This document shows, one piece after another, positions 38,081-51,732 of a DNA stretch of 64,000 nt. The stretch comes from Silene noctiflora (Eukaryota > Streptophyta > Magnoliopsida > Caryophyllales > Caryophyllaceae), in assembly GCA_009801015.1 (NCBI GenBank), contig VHZZ01004653.1:1-64000 (forward strand). Reading direction: 5' to 3'. The notes beneath the pieces were generated by a model, which saw only the letters and a program-made list of their open reading frames with translations, had not been told where the DNA came from and made no database searches. The position numbers were made by a program, and so were the translations under genes. Position 1 is the stretch's first letter. Each line of letters begins with the position of its first letter.

Positions 38081-38108
38081 CCGTGCATTTGCACGGGTAC
38101 CTCACTAG
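38081..38108 (+). mobile_element. Helitron 3' terminus
   Basis: A 7-bp hairpin CCGTGCA-TT-TGCACGG (38081-38096) is followed eight bases later by CTAG and a flanking T (38105-38109). This hairpin plus CTRR-T is the known 3' end of plant Helitrons. I could not place the 5' TC end, so the size is unknown. It lies about 485 bases before the IPMS start codon and could have brought promoter sequence. Confidence 0.6.
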
Positions 38109-38593
38109 TAAAAAAAAACCAACGAATTAACACACTAAGTGAGAATATATTTTTAGTCCATGTCAATTGACTGAATTAGTATCGGTTTAAATATTTGGAA
38201 TATCTTAAATTCAACTTGATTCATATTGAATCAGATATTACGCATTATTTAGATACCCATATCAAATCTGTAATCAAATCAAATACAAATTCATATGCTC
38301 TCGATCTATTTTTCAAATTTAGATTTGTTAAATCTAACATGACGATATCCCAACCCAAAGGCCAAACCCGACCTAACCCGTCACCATATCTATCACCCAA
38401 ATCATGTTATTACGCACTCACTCGAACCAAGTCCCACCAAACTCGTACTCTCATACGAGTAAATCATTAAATCCGACCCGTCTTCAAAACTCATCTACCT
38501 CCTTCACTCCTTCCCATTTCTAGCCGCCATTGATACTCTTCTTCACCTTCTTCTTCTTCTTCTTCCAGAATAACCTTCAACTAATCCCCAACA

Positions 38594-41500
38594 ATGGCGA
38601 CCACAACAACAATCCCCACCATCTCCAAACTCTCCTCTTCTTCCTACTCTTCACCTCACAAACCCACCACCACTCTTCTTCCTAAAGCACCCTTCGTCTC
38701 CTTCCCTTCCTCATCCCAATCCCCATCCTTCTCTCACCTCTCTCTCTCCTCCACCTCATCCTCCCTTACTCCACCTCACTGCAACCCTACCCCACCTCCA
38801 CCACCTCCAACCCGACCCGAATACCACCCCGCCTCCATCTCCGACCCGAACTACATCCGAATATTCGACACCACTCTCCGCGACGGCGAACAATCCCCCG
38901 GCGCATCAATGACTCCTAATCAAAAACTCGACATCGCTCGCCTTTTATCCCGCCTCCGCGTTGACATTATCGAAGCCGGTTTCCCTGCCGCCTCTAATGC
39001 CGACCTTGACGCCGTCAAGGCAATTGCGCTTGAGGTCGGTAATGCTGTTGATGTCGACGGGTACGTGCCGGTTATTTGTGGATTGTCGAGGTGTAATAAA
39101 GGTGACATTGATGCTGCTTGGGAAGCTGTTAAGGGTGCTAAAAGACCGCGAATTCATACTTTTATTGCTACTAGTGATATTCATTTGTTGCATAAGTTGA
39201 ATAAAACCCGAGCCGAGGTTATCGAAATTGCCACAAGTATGGTGAAGTATGCCCGGAGTTTGGGGTGTGATGATGTTGAGTTTAGTCCTGAGGATGCTGG
39301 CAGGTATACCGCCTTTTTATTTAAATATGAGACGGTCTTACATGTGAAATCGACTCTAGTTATGGTATTGTGTTTGATAGCAGTCCGGATAGAGAGTTTT
39401 TCGTTTAATGAGACGGTTTTACATGCGAAACTGATATTTCATTTTGATTGATGATTGGTTTTTGCGAGTTTTTAGTAGCTGGATGATCGTAAAGTTGATT
39501 ACGTATTTGAAATCAATGAGTTGTATGAGACATTAGGCCTTAATCCTTGTATATTCTGATTTTAATTTTGGGTTGATCATTGCTAGCTTGGTTATACATA
39601 TGAAACCGTCTCATATAATCATGTGATTTGCAATGTTACTAGACTGTGAATTGGTTTTGTAGTGAGCTTTAAGCGACTTTAGTTGTAGGAGATTGCTTCA
39701 AAAGGAGGGGTATACCTTAGAAAATGAAGGACATAGGGGTGACACGTAGTATATCCCAGGGAAAAAAAGAGAGGAGGAGAAAGAGCTGGAATACATTCTC
39801 CACTAAGCTTGAGTGGAACTTTTTATGGAAACTAAAATTGCCTTGGTTTGATACCTTATGCTTGATAGTGGAACACTTGAACCACTAAGTGTCTAAGTGT
39901 GGTACCATTTACAGGAACAATGTTTAGAAGGAATTGCGTTTGTGATTTGTGAAGTGTACATAGTGGAAGGTAGTTGATGTATATTGCTGACGATTTGAGG
40001 CGTTTAAAGATTGTTAGAGCGCATTGTGAGCAATTTGTTTGTGATTTATGAAGTGTACACCTACTCTATCTTGGTGACTGATTTGTCCTAGTAAATAAAT
40101 GAGAACTGTTCAATTTGTTTCTCAAATATCTAATTCATCGATGCTCGTGAAGTTTGCATTTTATTAAAATTTAGCAGCATCCAATCAAGACAAGTAGTTA
40201 ATGGTTGTAATAGTCCACTTGATCAGGAATGAGTATTGTAGATAGTCTCACATGTGAATTCAACCTGAATTCTTTTTTTTCCTTCTCATTTTATAGATGG
40301 ACAATGAGACCGTCTAACATATGTTATTGTGTTTGTTCACAGATCAGACAGAGAATTTCTTTTTCAGATTCTTGGGGAAGTTATCAAGGCTGGAGCAACG
40401 ACTCTAAATATCCCCGATACAGTGGGTTATACAGTTCCTAAAGAGTTCGGAGAGTTGATTGCTGACATAAAAGCGAATACTCCTGGAATTGAGAATGTGA
40501 TCATCTCAACTCATTGCCAGAATGATTTAGGACTTTCTACTGCAAATACTGTTGCGGTATGTCGTCAATTGTTAATCATGCATAGTACTTATACAGAAAA
40601 CAAGAAAGGATTAGGGATTGTGTACTTTCTCAATGTAGGGGGCATGTGCTGGCGCAAGGCAATTGGAAGTCACAATTAATGGTATTGGAGAGCGGGCAGG
40701 AAACGCTTCACTTGAGGAGGTGTGTTTTTGCTACATAATAATATTGAAGGATTGTTTTCGACTTATTCAGTGAGTCTTATATGGGTCTGTCTCACGCATG
40801 AATCCTACCGGAAAATTTATGTTTTCTCATTAGTTATATGGCTAATGGGTTGGGCTCGCATGTAACACAGTATCATAAGTTTTTGTGCTACTGATTGGTT
40901 TAGATAGATGTATGTTTCTTTGGGATATATCATAATTTCTTGTTCTCATTCCTGAAAGCAAGGTTGTCATGACGTTGAAGTGCCGCGGGCAATCATTGGG
41001 TGGTTTATACACTGGAATTCAAACAGAAAATATCGTCAGGGCGAGCAAGATGGTACTTTATAAATACCTCCATATTTGTTTCTCATTTTTTATTTTTTTA
41101 TTTTTACTATAGCTCATGCCTAATATTTTCCCTGCTTCCTTTTTTCTCTAGGTGGCTGAATATTCCGGACTACTTGTGCAGCCTCATAAAGCCATAGTTG
41201 GAGCTAATGCCTTCAAGCATGAAAGTGGGATTCACCAGGTATATTCGGCACATAGTGTGAGATTTATTACATTTATATTCTAGCACGTGCTTATAGTGTA
41301 GCTAAATTCAACAAACTAATTTAAGTCTGTTCACCTTCCTATGATTGTGTTTCCGCACTAAGTTGCAAGGGTGTTATCTCTTTATATTGTCAGATGTGCC
41401 AAGACATATTCCTCTAGTCATTGTATAACTGACTGGTTTTCTTTGGTGTATAGCATGGAATGCTAAAACACAAAGGCACGTATGAGATTATGTCCCCCGA

Positions 41501-44027
41501 AGATATAGGGCTTCAGCGAGCTGATGAATCCGGCCTTGTTCTTGGTAAACTCAGGTATGTATTTTTACATTTACTTTCCCATGTTAAGTACTGTATAAGC
41601 TTTCATTTCCTCAGAGCCTTGCTTTTTGACTCTCCGTGCATAAATCTTTATATATTAACAAATATTCACCATAATATGGCTTAATTTTCAAAAGCTAAAA
41701 AGATGCTGTATGTTGTACCCTTCTGTTTGATCGTACTACTAGATTTCTCTTTAATTTCCACTATAGAGAAGCTCTGTTGCTCCTTAAAAAAACGAATTAC
41801 AGGACTAAATAAGCATAAGATATACAAGTACCATGAAATTCTTTTGCTACTGCCCCTCTTTAGCATATCTTGTTAAAATGGAATGAAGCCATGTCACTTA
41901 ATGTTTGTTTTTTTGCTGTATACTTTGAACTTTTCGCAGAATTATCATTCCTTTTGGGCATACAATTCCCGTTTAAAGATACCATTTTTCTGTTTTTGTG
42001 TTTTCTGCAGTGGGCGCCATGCATTGAAAAAAAGACTTGAGCAGGTTGATTGTTGTTTCGTCATTTAACCGCAATTGGTTTCACTTGTAGACTCTTTGGT
42101 TGTTGTCTGATCGCTTTGGTTCTTTTCAGCTTGGGTACTTCTTTGAAGGCAAGGAACTTGACGACATCTTTTGGCGCTTTAAAACTGTTGCTGAGAAGAA
42201 GAAGGTAAATTGATGATGTTGTAGTTAAATGATGAGCATTTTCTCTCTTCATTGGTAAAATTAAGGGTTGTTTAACTATGAAGTGGAGTATGGAACATTT
42301 AAAATGTGACCACTAATGTCTGAGTATGATGAAGGTTATGTTACTTTATATAGTATTTCAAAATGTTTAAAATTGAATCATTGGCGATTAAAAAGACAAA
42401 TTCTAGTAATTATGCACAGCTGTCCGAAATTTTTTAATGCTAAATTGTAAAGAGCTTGCCGACCATTTTCTGACATCCAATTTTTCTTCCTTCTTATACT
42501 TAGCTGACTTAAACTATTGCCATTTTTGCATTCTGATTCCGTATTTATTGTTCATAATAAACAATTTGCTTCTTCAGCATGTTCTGGATGAGGATATTGA
42601 AGCCTTGGTAATTGACGAGATTTATCAGCCACACTCGTTTTGGTCTCTGAGCGATCTCCAGGTAATTAATGGGGCATATATGTGGTCATCATTTTCTTCT
42701 TATTCTCATCTTAAGGTTGATGATGAATCAATTGTTGAATTCCATGGATATGGGGACAGGTTACATGTGGAACTCTTGGACTTTCTACTGCAACTGTTAA
42801 ACTCGTTGATGCTGATGGGAAACAACATGTTGCCTGTTCAGTTGGAACAGGGCCAGTTGACTCAGCATACAAATCTGTTGATGAAATTGTTAAGGTATGA
42901 AGTCTTTATAATGGTTTTACGCTAAAGTGTCGTAAATCATCCAATAAATACACTTATACGAATGATAAAAAATGTTAGTTACTAAAAGTTAATTTGATAA
43001 AACTTATGGGACAAATAACATGCGGTTTTATAATACTTCAGACTAGTGTGAAGCTTCCTTTAAGCAAGTACGGGGAATTTGTGATCTGAGTTTATGTGCA
43101 CGTTCACAAGATTGCATACTGATCTATGTCAATGTACCATAAAAACTTTCGGATTTATGCCAAAGTGTTGGCTTTTCTGGTGTATGAATACTATCATCTT
43201 GCCTTTTTGCTTAGAGAAGTCAGCAGTATCATATACTCGTAATTAATCTAGTCTGGTCCTACCTTTCTGTATTGTACCACTGACTCGTATATATATTTTT
43301 TTTCAATACTCTTTTTAACTCCATTTCTGTTCAGAAGTTAGTTTCATCAATGTGTTCCATTTTAAGTGCCCTCTTCCATTAAATAGAAAGGGTTTCTGCA
43401 GTTGCTTTCAGTGAATGTACGACTGTATGTATGAGTTTACTGCTGAAATATATTTCAAATTTTATCACGGATTATGTTTCTGTTATGTAGACGTTTCCTG
43501 TAGTCTCATTTTAGGACAGTGTTCTGGTGTCAACAAAGCCGACTCACGCCAAGTCGCACACCAAAATATACCCGTGTCTGACATTGGTACCTAAACCCGA
43601 GTAAAGTAGATCTCTGCAAGTAGACTCGATCAACTCATTCTGTTTTGATGACAGGAGCCGGTGACTTTGATGGAGTATTCGCTGACAGGTGTAACAGAAG
43701 GCATAGACGCTATAGCTACCACAAGAGTCGTGATACGCGGAGATCATGGCTTCACAGCAACTCATGCATCCGGAGATATAATTAACCGAACATTCAGGTA
43801 ATTTTCGTGCTGTTCTTTTTCTGATATTCCAATTTTTTTTTTTCTGTGGTGTTAAACATGTTGTATCCTGCATTGTTGGCAGTGGGAGTGGATCTGAGGT
43901 GGATATCGTGGTATCAAGTGTCCGAGCGTATGTTAGTGCCCTAAACAAGATGTTAACTTACAAGAAAAAGCCTTCTGCTGAAAATTCTCGTGTTTCTGCT
44001 GTTACATCCCCAATTGCTAGCGTATGA
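38594..44027 (+). CDS. IPMS: 2-isopropylmalate synthase, plastidic
   Basis: Condenses acetyl-CoA with 2-oxoisovalerate to give 2-isopropylmalate, the committed step of leucine synthesis, in the plastid. Twelve exons: 38594-39303, 40343-40556, 40639-40719, 40963-41052, 41152-41238, 41454-41554, 42011-42044, 42130-42204, 42578-42661, 42760-42894, 43655-43797, 43883-44027; 1,899 nt, 632 aa, matching Arabidopsis IPMS1/2 (about 631). Residues 1-75 are Ser/Thr/Pro-rich, a chloroplast transit peptide. [13 protein letters not shown] (91-103) is the metal-binding start of the HMGL-like barrel. [17 protein letters not shown] and HESGIHQHGM (388-397) are further active-site motifs. Residues about 493-632 are the LeuA dimer/allosteric domain ([27 protein letters not shown]). 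That domain separates it from methylthioalkylmalate synthases and implies leucine feedback inhibition. Confidence 0.96.
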
Positions 44028-44620
44028 CACTTGTCGAGATTGAATTTTTGTTTGTACAAATGTGTGTAATTTTGCATTTGTTGTAAGCAAGTTGTAAGGG
44101 ACACATTGGTGTTTACTTCCGGGTTACTAGACTATAAATCAAGGCTTCTGTAGTAACTGTACCCTTTCGATGTAAAAGACCTCTAATATTAGAAGCATCG
44201 GGATGAAATGAGAGACTATTGTTCTGGGTTCCTACTAGTGTCCACGTTCTGTCCGATTTATTTATAGATTTACTGCAATTTGATCTGACATTAGAATCAT
44301 AATTTGTATTTTGGTTAGAAAGGTTGATTGTAATGGCGACTTGATCAGCGCAATTTGTAGACTGGGTTTTTAGAATCTTTTACATCGACAAAATTTTGAC
44401 TGTCATTAAAAGCGTATCAGAAAATTTACGTAGTACCTAGAGATTTGACAGAAATTTTTTCCATGGTACCAAAATTTTAAGACAACCAACTTATGCGATA
44501 AATTACAGTCGTTTTAGAAGTTGTTGCACTTACCGAGGAAATATCAAGATTGGAGGCTTGGAGCAAAGAGCATGTAATAATTTCTAGAATTTCTAGATGT
44601 TTTGCCCATGAAAATTATAG

Positions 44621-44760
44621 CTAGGATAATGACGGTGGCGCCGAGATTGGGTGTCACTCTTTCACATACATCCATTATTGTAGGGGTCCCACATCCACTT
44701 GTTGCATGTGAGAGGGTGTCGTCGAGAATGTGTGTCACTAGTGGCGCCAACTCATTTTCC
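44621..44760. mobile_element. Small MITE with GGCGCC-bearing ends
   Basis: The left end CTAGGATAATGACGGTGGCG and the complement of the right end, GGAAAATGAGTTGGCGCC, form imperfect inverted repeats. TTATAG occurs on both flanks (44615-44620 and 44761-44766). About 140 bp, superfamily not assigned. Confidence 0.5.
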
Positions 44761-45636
44761 TTATAGATATTCTCTTGTGCGCATATTTGAACACACCACA
44801 AATCCCGATTTTACATAGATAATTATTATTCATATTCGTTCCTTAAATATAAAACTCACAGTACTATTTCCTCTTCGCTTATATTCATTATATAAATTTT
44901 CACGAGAATTTTTTAGATTAATGTATAGAAAATAAAGTATTTTCTATTTTTTTTTTTTTTTGAATAAACCCCATAATCGGGTCTAATTTATAACCTCCAA
45001 ATCAATCTCGCAAAATGTGCAAATGTGCAATGTACGGGGAAATCCTCCATCCCTATTCTACGGCCTCCCAACCATCCAAGTTCAGTCAACCTTAGTTTTG
45101 AATCTTTTTTCACAATGTTTCATAACTCACAAGTACTTTGTATTTAATAAAGTTTTTTTTTTTTTTGTCAAATCAAAAGAGTGCATGCATGAATATACTC
45201 TGTATAAAATAAGAGCAAGTGCGTTAAAATTTTTTCACATTGATAATTTTTTCTTTCTAAACTAATTTTGTCAAGTGAAATTTTCAAAGTTTTGTGATTT
45301 TGCATGTAATGAGAAAATAAGTTAAATCTAAAAAAATTTACTCCGTATAAAATAAGAGTAAGTGCGTTAAAATTAAAATGTAAAACTAAAACACTCGTAT
45401 AAGTCGGCTTATGCTAATTTATTGTACTATGGATTTTTTTTTTTAATAATTATTACGAAGTATTAAGCATTTTAATTTTTAATTATATTACTACATTTGT
45501 ATTAATTTTTCACATCACTCCGTAACCAACGATTCTTATTTTAAACGACTCGTCTCTTTCTAAAAACCGTCTAACAAAAGACTAACCGATACGGAGTACT
45601 CCGAAAAATATATTCGTAAGTCGTACTAGCAGCGAT

Positions 45637-45645
45637 AAACCCTAA
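45637..45645 (+). promoter_or_regulatory. Telo box upstream of UTP6
   Basis: AAACCCTAA, the plant telo box, lies 69 bases before the UTP6 start codon. It is known to be enriched close to the transcription start of ribosomal-protein and ribosome-biogenesis genes, which fits the product. Confidence 0.7.
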
Positions 45646-45713
45646 CCCCCAAAACTAAACGATTAAAACCCTGTCCTCCTCCTCCCACACCGATACCTTG
45701 AAACCCTGCAACA

Positions 45714-48700
45714 ATGGCGGACAAAGTTCACCTCCGTCTAGAGAGCATGCTTTCAGAACTCGAAGACCTAGAAAAGCGCGCCATATTCACTCGAAGCGAA
45801 ATCAGAGAAATTGTCAAAACACGGCGAAAGTTCGAGTACAGAATACAGAGGCCAAGTCCATTGAAAGAAGATTACTTGGAATACATCGAGTATGAGAAAC
45901 AGGTTGATCGGCTTAGGAGATTGAGGAAGAAATCGATTGGTAATGGTGATAAGAAGAGGAAGAAAGCGTCGGTTTCGGACCTTGCTGGTGTTCGTCGTGT
46001 TATTGAGCTTTATCGAAAGGCGACGATGCGGTTTAAAGGCGATGTTGAGCTTTGGTTTCAGTATCTAGAGTATTGTAAGGAGAAGAAAAATGGTAGAATG
46101 AAGAAGGTATACTTATGATGTTTCTGCCTTATAATGTATTTCTCGTCTCAGTCATTTGCTTACCTTTTTACTCATATTATTTGTGAGGAGTCTGAGGAGT
46201 ATTTTATTCAAACGTAAACAAATGATTGGGGCGGAATGAGTTGTTGTTGTTGTGGAAGTACGACTCGCCTACAATTTTGTTTGATGATTAGAATCTTGTT
46301 TATTTTATCGGTTATGAGTGTATATAATTGTCGATTGAGCATGATGTGTTGTGTTTTGAGCTTTGTTCAATTATTTTTCAGAAACAAGGAAGGTATAGTG
46401 TGAATATTTCAGCTGTAATAGTTTCAGTGATAGCATTAAATCTCGGTTTTGGTTGTGGTTTTATCACATTAGACCAGTAAAGTAAAGGTCGCTGTGAATC
46501 TTTAAATTCTATACAAAATTGTTGCATTTCGGTGTCATAACTTGGTTTTAGTTGCATCATTTCAGCTGAACTATAAAATTTCGGTAGTATTTGAGGTTTA
46601 TGCCTGAAAGAAGCGTTGTATTTTGCTAGTGTGAAAATGTAAGATCGATGATGTCCACCCAGAGATTTTATACCTGACTGGCATTGTGAGAATGATTGTC
46701 CAATGGATTGATGTTTCCTTCCAAGTATTTGTTACGGTTTATGATCCAACAAATTCCTTTCTCTTTTCTACTTTTGATTTTTATGCTAACTGGAAACAGG
46801 CTTTGGCTGAAGTGATGCGGTTCCATCCTAAAGTACCTGCAGTGTGGGTCTATGCTGCTGCTTGGGCTTATGATCATGACTTGAACTTTGAGAGTGCATT
46901 ATCGCTTATGCAAAGTGGTCTTAGAGCATGTCGGAATTCGGAAGATCTCTGGGTGGAGTGTGTACGTTTAATACTTACACACCTTAATAAGTTAAAAACA
47001 CGTAAGGTTATGCTAGGAGAAGATAATAGTACACTCGTCGTTGATGATAAACTTAATGAAGAAAAGAAGTGGCGTGATGAGAATGAAGAATTATTCATGT
47101 CCCTTGATGATGAAAATGGAGCTGATGTTCAAAACAAAGATCATAATAAATTGGATACACTCTGTGTTACTGTTTTGCAAGAGACGTATAGAGAAGCTGT
47201 CAACGCTCTTCCATCTAGTTTCAGTCTGAGAAAAAGGTTTCTTGAGATAGTGGAAGCTACAAATTTGGGGCATTTAGAAGGGGTACGAACCGAGATACTA
47301 GATGACATGAGGAAGGATTTTTCAGGAGGGCCTGATTATTGGGTGTGGCTTGCAAAATGCAAGCTAACTGACCCGCTTACAACTCTTGATATCAGCAAAG
47401 AAGAGGGACGTTTGCAGGCTGATGAAGTTATTAAGGTATGTGTTTCTTTAGTTCTCTCTTTTCGTGTAGATGTTATCTTCATTGACTTTACATTCTTTAA
47501 TGCCTTTGATGGAGATCGCAGTTCATGCCGAAGATTGTATTCGTACCCCTACATTATTTTGAAACTCTCGTTTTGTATAATAAGTCCGACCCTCATGTTT
47601 TCTTTTCATATGTAAACGTCTCACCTTTGTGCCTTTTTGTAGCTGAGTGTCACCCCCTTGATATAATTTTCTTAGTAAAAAAATGTATTTGTGGTTTATA
47701 TGGAAATCATGTGATCACGTAAAAAAGGAAAGACACTGACTTTGTCAATGTTGTTAATAGAGTTGATTTGGGGAACGTTAAAAAGTGAAAGAAATTGACT
47801 CGGTCAATTGTGCTTTTAGAGTTGACTTGAGGATCTTTAACATAGTAAAATTTGCTTGGACATGCAACTTGCTCAAAAGCTTTGCTGTAACTGTGTTTAT
47901 CTATCATTAAATGTGCAAGTTTTTTTTGGCCTTCTACCTAGAGGGGGATTGTTTGTATCATGGGTTCCTTGGTTCATCATCATGAACTAAATCGAAAAAA
48001 CTTTTTAAACCCATTGCGCTTTATTTTCATGAAGTAACCTATGGATATCTAAATGTCTTCTTTTTTGTCAAGAGTAGAATGGGGAAACCTCTCAAGTATT
48101 GTGAGGGGTAGCTCACATGCATTGGACCACCTTACCTTGCATTAAGCAGAATCCTCTTTATAGGTTCAAATGTAATGATGATGATGAATTGATTCCTTAA
48201 TAGCCTGGTAAAACTGAAAATTTTCTGTTTGCAAAATTTTAAAACATAATTTTCCTTGAGGAATTCCGCAGCAGTTTCAACATGTAATACTACACATTTT
48301 CTTAGTAGTTGTATACTTGTATTCTACTTTTACTGACAAGAATCTCCATGCCTAGTTATTAGTTCGAATTTACACTTAGCTATGTAGTAGTTAGCTCACC
48401 ATCAAAAAAAGGGTTATGTATTCTTGTCCCAGTTTGCCTAATGAACTCTTTACGCTTGCATATGCTTCTATTCATAAATTTTTCCTTGTCTAGATATATG
48501 AAGAAGCTGTTGATACTTTACCATCAGCTGTTATGTTTGAGAAGTATATCAATTTTTTGATAGACATTATAAATCCGAATGGAGAAGAAAAGCAAAATGC
48601 TGAGGTTTCAGGTGTATCAGATCACACAGACGCCTATGTGTCACATCTTGTGAGGGTTTTTAGGAAAGCTGAAGCCTTGGGATGTCTGAATGAAGATCTG

Positions 48701-51236
48701 GTTTGTCTGTACATAAAGTTTTATCTTAATATGGATAAAACTGATGAAGCACTGAAGTTATCAGAGAACTACTGTGAGGGAAAATTTTCAGGTGCCAAAC
48801 AGTTATGGGTTCTCAGGGTCACCGAACATATGAAGTGTGCTACCAAATCTGGAGCTATTTCAAAAGATGCTGTTTCGTCTGTCTTCAACCTCTTCAAAAA
48901 AATGCTGAAAAACATAGCTGTCTATGATGATGAGAACTTGTGGCTCAAGGTATGTAATTGCCTTGTTTGTATATGTTTGTCAAAAGAAAGGCAATTGCCA
49001 TGGTAATATTGGCGCGTCTGTTGGCTTTATCATAAAACAATGAATGTTTGTCATATGTTTCTCTCATGATGTTTAGTTTTCTTTGGATATCGGATGAAAG
49101 TAGAACATAATTCTGTTCAGATAAAAGATATTAAATTGTCATATGCTTCTCTCATGATTTTGAGTTTTAGTGCATGAATCTAAAAAGTTTGTAAGGCTTG
49201 CATGCGTTAAAATATACAGTATGTTACAATGAATGTACTTTTCTTTTGCTAACTGTGTAGCGCTTGTTTCATGTGCCTAATAGCATGGGTGAGATAAGCA
49301 CATATTATCTGTGTAACTATTTATAATTATAGAAGCTATTAAGTAATGAATAATAGAAATTTGAGCGTATTTCAGTGTCATTTGTACTATTAATATGTTT
49401 TTCCTTTCTTTAGTGTCCATTTTTACTATTCTGTAAAGCATAAACTTTGTCATTGAATTTATTTGAAGTTTGACTGCAGAGTTCCTGATTATATCAATTT
49501 AATGGTGCAGGCCCTTGACTTCTTTGCAAATAACAAGAAGTACTTTGGAAAGTTGCTGGATCTTTGTATTGTTTTGCTTACAAAAGATGGTGGCACAGAT
49601 AATGGATTCTCTCTCCCGGTAACTCTGGTTAAGTTTGTTTGTCAGAAGGAAGGAATTCATAAAGCAAGAGAGTTGTATAAGCGGTATGTATTTACCACAC
49701 TTGTTATGGCTTTTTAAATTCCTCGTATTATGTGCATCTATGTGTTAGTCTTCCTACATTGAAAAATGACGTACAAGTAACCTACTTTGAGCTTATGAAG
49801 TGAGTTCTCTCCTTATGGTACGCCTAGAATCCTAGACCCATTTCATTTTAAGTGGGATTTCACACGGCTTACAAATGAGCTGTTTGTGGCTAGGAATGGG
49901 ACGCAATTATCGACGCAATTTCATGGGTTACTCGAGAACAATTTCTATGTTTTTTTTAACACTTAGATGGTCTACATGTAGCCCCTTAACCCCGCTATAG
50001 AAAATCCTTGAGGAAGTAAAGTACTATATTTTCTGCCCGCTTGTGTTTCTCAAACTTCTAACACAAAAACTTTGGATTGAGAGACCTTTCACATGATGGA
50101 AGGAGGTAGATATTTAAATTTTGTTTTCCATGTTATGTCTCCCACTAATTTAGTGGGAGACGGTCTCTCAGGAGACCTACTGGTCATATTGTCATTTTGA
50201 CCTACAACTGGACAGGTCTCAATTCTTAAAGTGTGTTGCAGTAGTGTTGGGTTGATGTATGTAACACTTTCCCGGTGATAACAAAATTGTGGATGGCCTA
50301 TAATGAAAATTGCATAGATGATTGCATTCGATGACTACTTCAAAATGAAAAGAAGCGGATGGAGTTTAGTGAATCATTTTGCTTTATTCCTCATAATCTA
50401 CAACAAAAAGATAGCAAGTCTTAGGCTCCATGAAAAATGGAAATGAATAACAAATGATAAAATTAATGAGAAATAAATTACGAGTCTCATGTAGCAAGGT
50501 GCCTGTTAGTGTAATTTGCATATGAAGGACTCTAGGTGTGTGTAGTCTGGACTGACATTCATAGAGTCATGGGTGAGCAAAAGAGTCAACTAACCTTTTC
50601 TTTTTTTCTCATCCTCTACAGCCTTATTACGTTGCCTCACCCAGGATTGGGTTTATATAAACACTGTCTAGAACTGGAGATGTCAGTTGGTGACAAAGAA
50701 AGTGTTGCTAATGCACGGAAGTTGTTTGAATGCGCTCTTACAACATATAATCAGGACATCAGCCTATGGCGAGATTATTATTTGATGGAGATGAAAGTAA
50801 GTGTTTTTTTTTTTCATTTTTTTTTTTTTCATTTTCTCCTTTTTGTTAGATACACCTTAATCAAGTAGATCTATTTTGTTTTGGAATTATAGTTGGGTTT
50901 TGACCATGGTATTAAATCTTGGATTTAGAGTTTTAGACTTGATATAGAAATCAGTCATTTCAGCGTGATCCTAGTTGCGCTACAAATGTGGTCGGTTTTG
51001 CTTCAAAATGGGTCATGGCAAGCCACAAAACCTTAACGATTCGGTTGCAATATAATATTCGCAACTAGATCTTATACCGTGGTCCTAATTAAATGCCATA
51101 TCAGGTCTCTAATTATGTGTATGATTTGATGTTGCTTATGCAGACGGGAACATCAGAAACCTCTAGTGCTGTATATTGGCGTGCAAAGAAGACTCTTGGA
51201 GACGCTTCTGCACTTACTGCCTCTATCATTGCTTAG
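45714..51236 (+). CDS. UTP6: UTP6, U3 snoRNP-associated protein 6
   Basis: Component of the UTP-B part of the small-subunit processome that directs early 18S rRNA cleavages in the nucleolus. Six coding exons: 45714-46106, 46800-47435, 48494-48949, 49511-49683, 50622-50796, 51144-51236; phases agree, 1,926 nt, 641 aa, near the usual plant length. The N terminus has the U3-associated UTP6 domain (MADKVHLRLESMLSELEDL, RSEIREIVKTRRKFEYRI), then HAT (half-a-TPR) repeats: LWFQYLEYCK, VWVYAAAWAYDHDLNFESA, DLWVECVRLI, DYWVWLAKCKL, LWRDYYLMEMK. An acidic insert around residues 215-245 (DDKLNEEKKWRDENEE) interrupts them. The first exon is preceded by a telo box. Exon 4 starts at the acceptor 49510 because this joins LWLK to ALDFF as in the family. 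Confidence 0.93.
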
Positions 51237-51732
51237 AAGGTTTCCAGAAACAGTCAGGAAGTTGATGATGTGCCCCTGCACCAGTGCACCAAATCGATAC
51301 TGACCTGTCATGATTTACTGCTAAATTCTGAACAAGCACATCACGGTTCTACATGCAGTCGTGACTCGTGTAGTACAAATGAGGTTTTCTACATTGTGTT
51401 TGATGTTCAGAGGTTGATTTTACCGGTTAAATTTGCAAACCACATTCTTAAACCTCGTCGTCATACACTTTTTTGGTAGAAAATAGTATAATGCAGTCAA
51501 TTAAATTTTTCGAGTTTTTTTATTGGGTTTATTTGTACTTAATGTCGCTAAAAACTTCTTAGGTTGTTAACTTGTTACAGCCAATTGTATGCACTTTTTT
51601 TTTTAACAAATTTTGAGGAACGTAGAGATAGTGGAGTTTTAACTTTTAACAACATTGTTACTCCTTTAATATCTATTGTTTTTAATTGGTTTTAAAACCT
51701 AAATTTGCATATCACATTCATAAACAAGTACG

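Larger units (their letters stand above)
36598..38593. other. Spacer between TAF1 and IPMS
   Basis: Holds the TAF1 3' UTR, a Mutator-type MITE (36948-37122), a very AT-rich stretch (37780-38080) ending in a Helitron terminus (38081-38108), and the IPMS promoter with a CTT-rich leader (38540-38580). No gene seen. Confidence 0.6.
44028..45713. other. Spacer between IPMS and UTP6
   Basis: IPMS 3' UTR, a small MITE (44621-44760), then AT-rich sequence with T tracts leading into the UTP6 promoter. No gene seen. Confidence 0.6.

Noticed and set aside
42437-42925. 162-codon open frame overlapping IPMS exons 9 and 10
   Set aside because: It runs through two introns and is out of frame with exon 10; the spliced exons give the conserved LeuA dimer domain.
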